Below, piece after piece: positions 8,113 to 17,552 of a stretch of DNA of 64,000 nt (the first letter of the stretch is position 1; each line of letters opens with the position of its first letter). Source of the DNA: Burkholderia sp. BCC0506 (GTDB lineage: Bacteria; Pseudomonadota; Gammaproteobacteria; Burkholderiales; Burkholderiaceae); the NCBI RefSeq assembly GCF_902833145.1, contig NZ_CADFEN010000006.1:124001-188000 (forward strand). Reading direction: 5' to 3'. The notes beneath the pieces are model-generated. The model saw only the letters and a list, made by a program, of their open reading frames with translations. It had not been told where the DNA came from and did no database searches. Position numbers and translations under genes: made by a program.

Positions 8113-10248
8113 TCAGTCGACGCGGTTCAGGCTCGCGAAATCCGCGCCGCGCGCGACGAGATCGACGAGCAGCGGCGACGGCTTCCAGAACAGCGGGTCT
8201 TCCTTCGCGAATGCGCGGATGTCGGCGAGCACGTTCGCGAGGCCGACCGTGTCCGCGTAGTGCATCGGGCCGCCGCGATAGCGCGGGAAGCCGTAGCCGT
8301 GCAGGAACACCGCATCGACGTCGAGCGGGCGCAGCGCGATCTGCTCGTGCACGACGTTCGCGCCTTCGTTGATCATCGCGGCGAGGTAGCGGCGCAGGAT
8401 CTCGTCGTCGGTGAATGTGCGCGGCGCGACGCCCTTCTTCGCGCGTTCCGCCGCGACGATCGCGTCGACTTCCGGGTCGGGCGTGCCGATGCGCGCGCCG
8501 TCCGGATACAGGTAGTAGCCGCGGCCGGTCTTCTGGCCGAACCAGCCGCGCTCGCACAGCCGGTCCGAAATCTCGACGTAGCGCGCGTTCGGATCGCGCG
8601 TGGCCGCGCGGCGCTTGCGGGTCGCCCAGCCGATGTCGCCGCCCGCGAGGTCGACCACCTGGAACGGGCCCATCGGGAAACCGAACTCGCGCACCGCGCG
8701 ATCGATCTGGTACGGCGACGCGCCGTCTTCCATCAGGTAGTCGGCCGCAGTGCGATAGACGGCGAGGATCCGGTTGCCGATGAAGCCGTCGCACACGCCC
8801 GCGCGCACCGGCGTCTTCTTCAGTTGCTTCGCGAGCGCGAACGCGGTCGCGACGACGTCCGCGCTCACGCGCTTCGGCACGACGATCTCCAGCAGCTTCA
8901 TCACGTTGGCCGGCGAGAAGAAATGCAGGCCGATCACGTCGGCCGGCCGGTCGATGCTCGCGGCGATTTCGTCGATGTCGAGATACGACGTGTTGGTCGC
9001 GAGCACCGCGCCCGGCTTGCACACGCGGGCGAGTTCGGCGAATACGGCCTGCTTGACGGCCATGTCCTCGAATACGGCCTCGATCACGACGTCGGCCTGC
9101 GCGAGTGCGTCGTACGACGTGCTGCCCTTGAAGCGAGCCAGGCGCGCCGCGTGCGCGGCCGGCGTCATCCGGCCCTTCGCGACGAGGCCGTCGTACACCT
9201 TCTCGACGTGCGCGCGGCCGCGCGCGAGCGACGCGTCGTCGCGCTCGATCATCGTCACCGGCAGCCCGGCGTCGAGCGCCGCGACCGCGATGCCCGCGCC
9301 CATCGTGCCGCCGCCGACCACGCCGATCCGCTCGACCGGCCGCGCGCTCGCGCGCCGCGCCTCGGGCGCCTTCGCCGCTTCGCGTTCCGCGAAGAACGCG
9401 TGCACGAGGCCCGCGCGCTGCGGGCTGTCGACGCACTGCAGGAACAGGCTGCGTTCGAGCTTCATCCCCGCGTCGAACGGCTGCGTGAGCGCGGCCTCGA
9501 CCGCGTCGACGATCTTCGCCGGCGAGAACAGGCCGCGCGACTTTTTCGGCAATTCCGCGCGCGCCGCGTCGATCGCGGCCTGCGCGGCCGCGCGGTCGGC
9601 CAGGCCCTGCGCGTCGCGCGTACGGCGCACGGGCGCGCCGAGCGACACGAGTTCCTGCGCGTACGCGAGCCCTTCGGCGAGCGTGTCGTCGCTGTGCGCG
9701 ACGCGATCGACGAGGCCGAGCGCGAGCGCTTCCTCGGCGCTCGCATGGCGGCCCGTCAGCATCAGGTCGAGCGCGGCCTTCGCGCCGATCAGGCGCGGCG
9801 CGCGCTGCGTGCCGCCCGCGCCGGGCAGCAGGCCGAGCGTCACCTCCGGCAGCCCGAGCTTCGCGCCGGGCACCGCGAGCCGGTAATGCGCGGCCAGCGC
9901 GACCTCGAGGCCGCCGCCGAGCGTCGCGCCGTGCAGCGCGACCACGACCGGCTTCGCGCTCGACTCGATCCGCTCGCACACGTCGGGCAGCGACGGCGGC
10001 ACCGGCGGCTTGCCGAATTCGCGGATGTCGGCGCCCGCGATGAAGTTGCGGCCGGCGCCGACGATCAGCACCGCGCGGATCGCGTCGTCGGCCTGCGCGG
10101 CATCGATCGCATCGGCGAGGCCGCGCCGCACGTCGGCGGACAGCGCGTTGACGGGCGGATGGTCGACCGTGACGACGAGCACCTTGTCGCGCCGTTCGCG
10201 CGTGACGGGGCCGGCGGCCGATGTTGCGGGGAAAGCGGTTGAATTCAT
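8113..10248 (-). CDS. Bifunctional enoyl-CoA hydratase / 3-hydroxyacyl-CoA dehydrogenase (FadB/FadJ-like)
   Basis: This 711-residue protein fuses an N-terminal crotonase domain (VVTVDHPPVNALS, GAGRNFIAGADIREF, LPEVTLGLLPGAGGTQR) to a 3-hydroxyacyl-CoA dehydrogenase with the NAD-binding motif GVVGGGTMGAG (about residue 300) and NTSYLDIDEIA, GLHFFSPANVM, GFIGNRIL. Length matches FadB/FadJ-type proteins. It performs the hydration and NAD-dependent oxidation steps of beta-oxidation. The ATG at 10248 is chosen because GGAGA lies five bases upstream; a longer frame to 10362 lacks such support. It is the first gene of the operon, divergent from a LysR regulator. No thiolase is in the window. Confidence 0.93.
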   Translation of the reverse strand: MNSTAFPATSAAGPVTRERRDKVLVVTVDHPPVNALSADVRRGLADAIDAAQADDAIRAVLIVGAGRNFIAGADIREFGKPPVPPSLPDVCERIESSAKPVVVALHGATLGGGLEVALAAHYRLAVPGAKLGLPEVTLGLLPGAGGTQRAPRLIGAKAALDLMLTGRHASAEEALALGLVDRVAHSDDTLAEGLAYAQELVSLGAPVRRTRDAQGLADRAAAQAAIDAARAELPKKSRGLFSPAKIVDAVEAALTQPFDAGMKLERSLFLQCVDSPQRAGLVHAFFAEREAAKAPEARRASARPVERIGVVGGGTMGAGIAVAALDAGLPVTMIERDDASLARGRAHVEKVYDGLVAKGRMTPAAHAARLARFKGSTSYDALAQADVVIEAVFEDMAVKQAVFAELARVCKPGAVLATNTSYLDIDEIAASIDRPADVIGLHFFSPANVMKLLEIVVPKRVSADVVATAFALAKQLKKTPVRAGVCDGFIGNRILAVYRTAADYLMEDGASPYQIDRAVREFGFPMGPFQVVDLAGGDIGWATRKRRAATRDPNARYVEISDRLCERGWFGQKTGRGYYLYPDGARIGTPDPEVDAIVAAERAKKGVAPRTFTDDEILRRYLAAMINEGANVVHEQIALRPLDVDAVFLHGYGFPRYRGGPMHYADTVGLANVLADIRAFAKEDPLFWKPSPLLVDLVARGADFASLNRVD

Positions 10249-10370
10249 CGTGTCTCCAGGTGCGGTGCGCCGGGCGGACGGGACCGCTCGCCCGGCGGGC
10301 GGCGCCGGTTCGCGAGCGTGGTCCCGCGCGGCGGGAAACGATCCGGCGTGGTCGCCGGGCATGACTGGAT

Positions 10371-10386
10371 TCTCGATTGATCGAGA
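10371..10386. promoter_or_regulatory. Perfect palindrome TCTCGAT-TG-ATCGAGA
   Basis: This 7-2-7 inverted repeat sits between the divergent acyl-CoA operon and the LysR gene, 123 bases upstream of the hydratase/dehydrogenase start. It is a plausible repressor or activator operator. Its short spacer is more like a TetR or GntR site than a LysR box, although the only regulator gene nearby is a LysR member. Confidence 0.4.
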
Positions 10387-10418
10387 TTCATTGACAATTC
10401 CCGAGGGCTTTTACAAGC

Positions 10419-10437
10419 TGTCAAGTCTGACTTGACA
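10419..10437. promoter_or_regulatory. Perfect palindrome TGTCAAG-N5-CTTGACA, candidate LysR operator with embedded -35 elements
   Basis: The 19-base site TGTCAAGTCTGACTTGACA is a perfect 7-5-7 inverted repeat, centred 68 bases before the LysR start. Each arm contains a TTGACA hexamer, one on each strand, so the site could overlap the -35 elements of both divergent promoters. Binding there would control both directions at once, the usual arrangement for a LysR regulator and its target operon. Confidence 0.5.
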
Positions 10438-10495
10438 TTGAATGCTTTCGGACCGTTTCGGACCGTTAAGCGGGACGGATCAGGAGACACCCCGG

Positions 10496-11458
10496 ATGGA
10501 CCTGAACGCGCTGACGCTGCTCGTCGAGATCCTCGACGCCGGCAATCTCAGCAAGGCTGCGCAGCGGCTCAAGATGAGCCGGGCGAACGTCAGCTACCGG
10601 CTGAACCAGCTTGAGCGCTCGATCGGCCAGCAGCTCGTGCGGCGTACGACGCGCCGCATCGAGCCGACCGAGATCGGGCTGAAGCTGTACGAGCACGGCC
10701 GGCGCATCCGCAACGAACTGCTCGCCGCGCAGGAATCGGTGACGACGCTCGGCCAGGACCTGCAGGGACGCGTGCGGCTGTCGGTGCCGAGCGGCTACGG
10801 GCAGATGGTGATGTCCGAATGGCTGCTCGCGTTCAAGCGGCTGCATCCGGGCATCGTGCTCGACGTCGTGTTCGAGAATCGCGTGGAGGACCTGATGCGC
10901 GACGAAGTCGACATCGCGATTCGCGTGATGTCCGAGCCGCCGCAGAACCTCGTCGCGCGCGACATGGGCGCGGTGCGCTACGTCGCGTGCGCGTCGCCAG
11001 CGTTCGCGGCCGCGCACGGGATGCCGGCGAGCCTCGGCGCGCTGGCCGCCGCGCCGGTCGTCACCGCGACGGTGCTGGGCCGGCAGCTTCGCATCGCCGC
11101 GTATCTCGGCGACGAACGCCACGAGGTGCTGCTCGAACCGACGCTGATTTCGGAGAACTTCCTGTTCCTGCGCCAGGCGATCCTCGCGGGGATCGGCGTC
11201 GGCATCGTGCCCGACTACGTGATGCAGGACGACCTGCGGCGCGGCGCCGTCGTCACGTCGCTCGACGCGTACCGGCTCAGCATCTTCGGCACGCACATGT
11301 ACATGCTGTACATGCCGAACCGCCACCACACGCGCGCGACGTCGACGTTCATAGAGTTCATCCTCGAACAGGCCGGAAAGACCGGCCGGGGCGGGCCGGG
11401 CGGGATACGTCAGGGTTTCCTGTCGGATGACAAGCCGCCGGGCGCGCGGCGACAATAG
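10496..11458 (+). CDS. LysR-family transcriptional regulator
   Basis: This 320-residue protein has an N-terminal winged helix-turn-helix (residues 1-60: LNALTLLVEILDAGNLSKAA, MSRANVSYRLNQLE) and a substrate-binding-like effector domain (GRVRLSVPSGYGQMVMSEWL, VDIAIRVMSEP, GIGVGIVPDYVM). The ATG at 10496 is supported by AGGAG ten bases upstream; an earlier in-frame start at 10442 lacks a ribosome site. It is transcribed away from the acyl-CoA operon and most likely regulates it through the palindromes between them. The inducer is probably an intermediate of that pathway, by inference. Confidence 0.92.
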   Translation: MDLNALTLLVEILDAGNLSKAAQRLKMSRANVSYRLNQLERSIGQQLVRRTTRRIEPTEIGLKLYEHGRRIRNELLAAQESVTTLGQDLQGRVRLSVPSGYGQMVMSEWLLAFKRLHPGIVLDVVFENRVEDLMRDEVDIAIRVMSEPPQNLVARDMGAVRYVACASPAFAAAHGMPASLGALAAAPVVTATVLGRQLRIAAYLGDERHEVLLEPTLISENFLFLRQAILAGIGVGIVPDYVMQDDLRRGAVVTSLDAYRLSIFGTHMYMLYMPNRHHTRATSTFIEFILEQAGKTGRGGPGGIRQGFLSDDKPPGARRQ

Positions 11459-11553
11459 CGCGCCGGAGCGGGCAGCGCCGCTGCGCCCGCGCCGACCTCA
11501 ACGTCGATATCAACGCCGCCGTCTCCCGCGAATTCACTGCTGCCGAGGGTTCA

Positions 11554-13428
11554 ATGTTCGACCGGATTCGTCCGCATTCGCGTCCCTGGACGCTGCTCGC
11601 CGCCGTCGCGCTCATCGCGTTCAACGCCGGCTGCACGTCCCCGTCCGCGCCGTCGGGCGCCGTCGTCGCGGTCGCCGCCGCATCGGGCGCGGCCGTCCCG
11701 CTGCCGGGCGTTCACGCGCCCGAGCTGTCGTCCGGCTGGACGGACAAGCCGGGCTGGACCTCGCAGCACTTCATGATCGCGGCCGCGAACCCGCTTGCCG
11801 CGCAGGCCGGGTACGAGATGCTGAAGGCCGGCGGCACCGCGATCGACGCGGCGATCGCGACGCAGATGGTGCTCGCGCTCGTCGAGCCGCAGTCGTCGGG
11901 CATCGGCGGCGGCGCGTTCATGCTGTACTTCGACGGCAACGCGACGCAGGCATACGACGGCCGCGAAACGGCGCCGGCCGCCGCGACCGACCGGCTGTTC
12001 TACGGGCCGACCGGCCAGCCGATGAGCTTCTACGAGGGCGTCGTCGGCGGGCGCTCGGTCGGCACGCCGGGCGTGCTGCGCATGCTCGACGCCGCGCATC
12101 GCGCGCACGGCCGGCTGCCGTGGCGCCGGTTGTTCCAGCCGGCCATCCGGCTCGCCGAGCGCGGCTTCACGATCAGCCCGCGCCTGGCGATGCTGATCGC
12201 GAACGACAAGTACCTGAAGAACGACCCGGCCGCCCGCGCGTACTTCTACAACGCGGACGGCACGCCGAAGGCCGCCGGCACGGTGCTGAAGAACCCGGCG
12301 CTCGCGACCGTGCTGCGCCAGGTCGCCGAGCGCGGCGCGAATGCGTTCTACACCGGCGCGATCGCGCGCGACATCGTCACGAAGGTGCGCAGGCACCCGA
12401 CCAACCCGGGGCTGCTGTCGCTGCAGGATCTCGCCCGCTACAAGGCGAAGGTGCGCGCGCCGCTGTGCGCCGACTACCGGCGCTCGATCGTGTGCGGGAT
12501 GCCGCCGCCGTCGTCGGGCGGCCTCGCGATCGCGCAGATGCTCGGCATTCTCGAAGCGATGCCCGACTGGCAGCAGATCGGCGCGCAGAAGCCGGTGCGC
12601 AACGAGGTCGGCTACGAGCCGACGCCGTTCGCCGCGCACCTGTTCAGCGAAGCCGGGCGCCTCGCGTATGCGGACCGCGCCCGCTACGCGGCCGATCCCG
12701 ATTTCGTGCCGCTGCCCGGCGGCAACTGGGCGAGCCTCACCGACAAGACCTATCTCGCGCAGCGCGCGCGGCTGATCGGCGACACCAGCATGGGCGTCGC
12801 CCAGGCCGGCACGCCGCAGGGCGCGACGCTCGCGATGGCCGACGACCGCAGCCCCGAACTGCCGTCGACCTCCGACATCGCGATCGTCGACCGCTATGGC
12901 CAGGCGCTGTCGATGACGACCAGCATCGAGGATGCGTTCGGTTCGCGGCTGATGGTGCGCGGCTTCATGCTGAACAACCAGCTCACCGATTTCTCGTTCG
13001 TATCGAACGACAACGGCCGCCCGGTCGCGAACCGCGTGCAGCCGGGCAAGCGCCCGCGCTCGGCGATGTCGCCGGAACTCGTGTTCGACAAGAAGACGAA
13101 GCAGGTCACGATGATCGTCGGCTCGGCCGGCGGCCCCGCGATCATCAATCACGTCGCGAAGACGCTGGTGGGCGTGCTCGACTGGGGCATGACGATGCAG
13201 CAGGCGATCGCGCTGCCGAACTTCGGGTCGATGAACGGGCCGACGCAGTTGGAACGCGGCCGCGTGTCGGACGCGCTCGTCGACGGGTTGAAGGGGCGCG
13301 GGCACGACCTGCAGGTCGTCGAGATGAACTCCGGGTTGCAAGGGATCCAGCGGCTGAACGTGCAGGGGCAGACGGTGTGGTTCGGCGGCGCGGATCCGCG
13401 CCGCGAAGGCGTGGCGATGGGGGATTGA
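11554..13428 (+). CDS. ggt: Gamma-glutamyltransferase
   Basis: This 624-residue N-terminal-nucleophile hydrolase has an export signal (residues 10-27, TLLAAVALIAFNAGC); the cysteine at 27 could be lipidated, though the lipobox is imperfect. Family motifs are SGIGGGAFMLYFDG, YDGRETAP, PPPSSGG and MLNNQLTDF. Autoprocessing should occur before Thr439 in STSDIAIVD, splitting the chain into large and small subunits. The enzyme cleaves glutathione and other gamma-glutamyl compounds in the periplasm. In place of the usual TTH after the cleavage site there is T-S-D, a variant seen in some family branches. It has no close operon partner and converges on tauC. Confidence 0.94.
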   Translation: MFDRIRPHSRPWTLLAAVALIAFNAGCTSPSAPSGAVVAVAAASGAAVPLPGVHAPELSSGWTDKPGWTSQHFMIAAANPLAAQAGYEMLKAGGTAIDAAIATQMVLALVEPQSSGIGGGAFMLYFDGNATQAYDGRETAPAAATDRLFYGPTGQPMSFYEGVVGGRSVGTPGVLRMLDAAHRAHGRLPWRRLFQPAIRLAERGFTISPRLAMLIANDKYLKNDPAARAYFYNADGTPKAAGTVLKNPALATVLRQVAERGANAFYTGAIARDIVTKVRRHPTNPGLLSLQDLARYKAKVRAPLCADYRRSIVCGMPPPSSGGLAIAQMLGILEAMPDWQQIGAQKPVRNEVGYEPTPFAAHLFSEAGRLAYADRARYAADPDFVPLPGGNWASLTDKTYLAQRARLIGDTSMGVAQAGTPQGATLAMADDRSPELPSTSDIAIVDRYGQALSMTTSIEDAFGSRLMVRGFMLNNQLTDFSFVSNDNGRPVANRVQPGKRPRSAMSPELVFDKKTKQVTMIVGSAGGPAIINHVAKTLVGVLDWGMTMQQAIALPNFGSMNGPTQLERGRVSDALVDGLKGRGHDLQVVEMNSGLQGIQRLNVQGQTVWFGGADPRREGVAMGD

Positions 13429-13467
13429 GCGCGGCCGGCGGGCACGGGTAGCGCGTACGCGTGGCCC

Positions 13468-13483
13468 GTGACGCCGGCGTCAC
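13468..13483. repeat. Perfect 16-base palindrome between convergent ggt and tauC
   Basis: GTGACGCC followed by GGCGTCAC forms a perfect dyad with no loop, one base before the tauC stop codon and 39 bases after the ggt stop. No T-tract follows in either direction, so it is not a classical terminator. It may still help end transcription between the convergent genes, or be incidental. Confidence 0.3.
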
Positions 13484-13484
13484 G

Positions 13485-14357
13485 TCACCCCCGCCCCTTC
13501 CACGGCACCACCCGCCGCTCGATCCAGCGCATCGCGAGATCGAACAGCCACGCGATCGCGCCGATGATCAGGATGCCCATCACGACGATGTCGGTGCGCA
13601 GGAAGCTCGATGCATTGAGCACCATCTGCCCGAGCCCGGCCGTCGCGGCGACCATCTCGGCCGCGACGAGCGTCGTCCAGCCGAACCCGATCGCGATCCG
13701 CAGCCCGGTGAGGATCTCCGGCAGCGCGGCCGGCAGCACGACATGCCGCACGATCTGCGCGAAGCTGCCACCGAGCGAATACGCGGCGTTGATCTGCTCG
13801 ACGGTTGCCGCACGCACGCCGGCGCGCGCGGCCATCGCGATTGGTGCGAAGCACGCGAGGAAGATCACGACGAGCTTCGCCGTCTCGTCGATGCCGAACC
13901 AGATCACGACGAGCGGCAGGTACGCGAGCGGCGGCAGCGGTCGATAGAACTCCAGCAGCGGATCGAGCACGCCGCGTGCGATGCGGCTCACGCCCATCAG
14001 GATGCCGGCCGGCACGCCGATCGCGGTGGCGAACGCAAACGCGCCGAACACGCGCGCGGCGCTCCACAACAGATGCTCGGACAGCGGCAGGCCGCCCTGG
14101 ATACGGCCGTGCCATGCGTCGACGAAGGCCGTCCACACCGCTTCGGGCGCGGGCAGGAACAGCGGCGGCAGCCACTGAAAATGCGTCGCGACCCACCACA
14201 GCACGGCAAGCGACGCGATCGTCGCGACGCTCAGCCCGGCCGTCTTTCCCTGCCCCGGCAACCGGTAACGGCGCGCCGCCGCCCCAGGCGGCGTGCGATC
14301 GTCCTGTTCGAAACCGGCGGCCGCGCGATCGGCCGTCCACGAATCCTGTGTACTCAT
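13485..14357 (-). CDS. tauC: Taurine/sulfonate ABC transporter permease (TauC type)
   Basis: This 290-residue inner-membrane protein has about six transmembrane helices and the binding-protein-dependent permease signature around EFYRPLPPLAYLPLVVIWFG and AAYSLGGSFAQIVRHVVLPAALPEILTGLRIA (the EAA loop that contacts the ATPase). The start MSTQDSW at 14357 gives the usual cytoplasmic lead. It follows tauB by 71 bases and tauA further upstream, all on the minus strand. TauC, SsuC and nitrate-type permeases are close relatives, so the substrate assignment relies on the TauA neighbour. The usual tauD dioxygenase is not downstream; the next gene is convergent ggt. Confidence 0.87.
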   Translation of the reverse strand: MSTQDSWTADRAAAGFEQDDRTPPGAAARRYRLPGQGKTAGLSVATIASLAVLWWVATHFQWLPPLFLPAPEAVWTAFVDAWHGRIQGGLPLSEHLLWSAARVFGAFAFATAIGVPAGILMGVSRIARGVLDPLLEFYRPLPPLAYLPLVVIWFGIDETAKLVVIFLACFAPIAMAARAGVRAATVEQINAAYSLGGSFAQIVRHVVLPAALPEILTGLRIAIGFGWTTLVAAEMVAATAGLGQMVLNASSFLRTDIVVMGILIIGAIAWLFDLAMRWIERRVVPWKGRG

Positions 14358-14428
14358 GCTGTCCTGCCTGTGCAAAGTGCTGTTCCGGCCGCGCCCGACG
14401 GCCACGCCGTGCCGCGCGAGTTCGCTCG

Positions 14429-16283
<1,855 letters not shown>

Positions 16284-16918
16284 GCGGCTCTCCTTCGGAA
16301 TGCGGGCATTGCTGCGGGAGAGCCGACTTTACGAGCTTTGCGCGCGGCGGGAGCGAACTTATCCTGCGAAGCTATCGATGCCGTTTCAGCTTTGCTTTCC
16401 ATGCTTTATTGAATGCGATGGTCGATTGAGCGTCGATTAATATGTGGAGATATGGACTGCAAGCTCTCCTCCGAATCGACGATAGAAACAATCGCCGGAG
16501 CCTCAGCGGTGCTGTTGGACACGTGTGGATACCGAGGCCGTGCATCTTCATCTATCACGTCAACTAACCGCGGTTGACGCCCCCTCTCATACGAGGGCAA
16601 CGAGGAAGAACGCGATGACTCGCGAGACAGGCCAGACCAGAACGTAAATTCTGGGACCTTTAACATAAAACTCGAGCTCGATTTAAGATTTTCTGGAAAA
16701 TTCCTAGCTTCCAGATCGAATGTCTCGATTAGATCGCCAATCCAGTTCAAATATCACCTGACGCGTACCGCCATCTTGCCAGGTAATATTTCGTACAAAT
16801 CCCATATCAATTCAACGAAGTAAACGTTAGTTTTCCATATCAAACGAATAATCGTTTGACACTCGATCCGACAAAAATCACACACAAAGTTGCGCACAGC
16901 GCAACATTGCGAGGAATC
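16284..16918. other. Low-G+C region without a supported gene (left part of an acquired islet)
   Basis: Base composition drops sharply after about 16,400; a hand count of the line at 16,681 gives about 37% G+C, against about 67% in a typical core line. The first 100 bases hold the tauA promoter and leader. On the minus strand two short open frames (16942-16754 and 16750-16406) are in the same phase and separated by one TGA, which could be the remains of a gene. Neither has a ribosome site or a family I recognise. The rest appears non-coding. Confidence 0.45.
16841..16858. promoter_or_regulatory. Palindromic operator CAAACGA-N4-TCGTTTG
   Basis: The site CAAACGAATAATCGTTTG is a perfect 7-4-7 inverted repeat, 61 bases before the first small ORF of the islet. 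An 18-base dyad at this distance is typical of a TetR- or MarR-type operator. No regulator gene is present in the islet, so the binding protein would be encoded elsewhere. Confidence 0.45.
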
Positions 16919-17068
16919 ATGGAAAACGCAATTCCGATGCACTCACCCAGCCCATCTTCCAATACAGATGACCTACCTTTTCGCTTCCCAACGGAACTCG
17001 CCAAATACCGAAACGATAGCATCACGTTCAATCTCCCGAATTATCAAATAAGCACCAAAGATCAATAA
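16919..17068 (+). CDS. Small hypothetical protein (49 residues) at the head of the monooxygenase islet
   Basis: The ATG at 16919 follows GAGGA and opens a 49-codon frame rich in Ser, Pro and Asn (it starts MENAIPMHSPSPSSN and ends NYQISTKDQ). There is no signal peptide or membrane segment. It lies 37 bases before the NTF2-like gene on the same strand and could be a small precursor or accessory peptide, or non-coding. The low G+C content makes chance ORFs of this size fairly likely, so the call is tentative. Confidence 0.35.
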   Translation: MENAIPMHSPSPSSNTDDLPFRFPTELAKYRNDSITFNLPNYQISTKDQ

Positions 17069-17105
17069 CTCCGCCAAACGAGACCTTCAGCCCAAAAAAA
17101 ATTTC

Positions 17106-17519
17106 ATGAAACTCAAATACAGTTTATCGCAAATGAGGGACGTTTGGATCGACGCCTACATGAACGGCGACATCGACCAGCTTAATTTTGTGGAAAGCAG
17201 TCATTTCTTCATAAAACGAGGAAATAGGATACTGACGAAATCCCAGCAAATATCCTATATACAACGACATCTTTCCGAGAAAACTTGGCGAAATTTCGGC
17301 CTGCGTGTTCACGACGAAATTACAGAAATCACGCAAAAACAACAATGGGCGTCGTTTTCCGGCACGGGCTCGATGCGACGTGACGGAAGAATACTTACTG
17401 CGTTTGATTTTCTGGAGCTATGGTTAATCTTCGACGATCGGTGGCAAATAGCAGCGCTTTGCTATGACGAAAAGGATCGAGAAGGCCGAACAACAACAGA
17501 TCAACCGAATCGCGCATAG
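17106..17519 (+). CDS. NTF2-like / SnoaL-like small protein
   Basis: This 137-residue protein has the general pattern of the NTF2-like (DUF4440/SnoaL) cone fold: an N-terminal helix with WIDAYMNGDIDQL, a middle segment ending in ASFSGTGSM, and a final strand LELWLIFDDRWQIAALCYDE. Such proteins serve as small-molecule binding pockets, isomerases, cyclases or dimerisation modules. It uses codons rare in the neighbouring genes (AGG, ATA, TTA, AAA), consistent with recent transfer. No good Shine-Dalgarno precedes the ATG at 17106; the leader is A-rich. It lies 33 bases before the flavin monooxygenase gene and may act on the same pathway. The precise role is unknown. Confidence 0.65.
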   Translation: MKLKYSLSQMRDVWIDAYMNGDIDQLNFVESSHFFIKRGNRILTKSQQISYIQRHLSEKTWRNFGLRVHDEITEITQKQQWASFSGTGSMRRDGRILTAFDFLELWLIFDDRWQIAALCYDEKDREGRTTTDQPNRA

Positions 17520-17552
17520 CAATGCGTCGACGCTTCCTGCAATCGTCTACCT

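Noticed and set aside
8260-10242. Plus-strand open frame of 660 codons across the FadB-like gene
   Set aside because: Composition is Arg/Ala/His-rich with no motifs, while the minus strand encodes an intact two-domain enzyme.
16406-16750. 114-codon minus-strand ORF as a functional gene
   Set aside because: It starts only at TTG with no ribosome site and shows no family match I recognise; listed as a possible remnant only.
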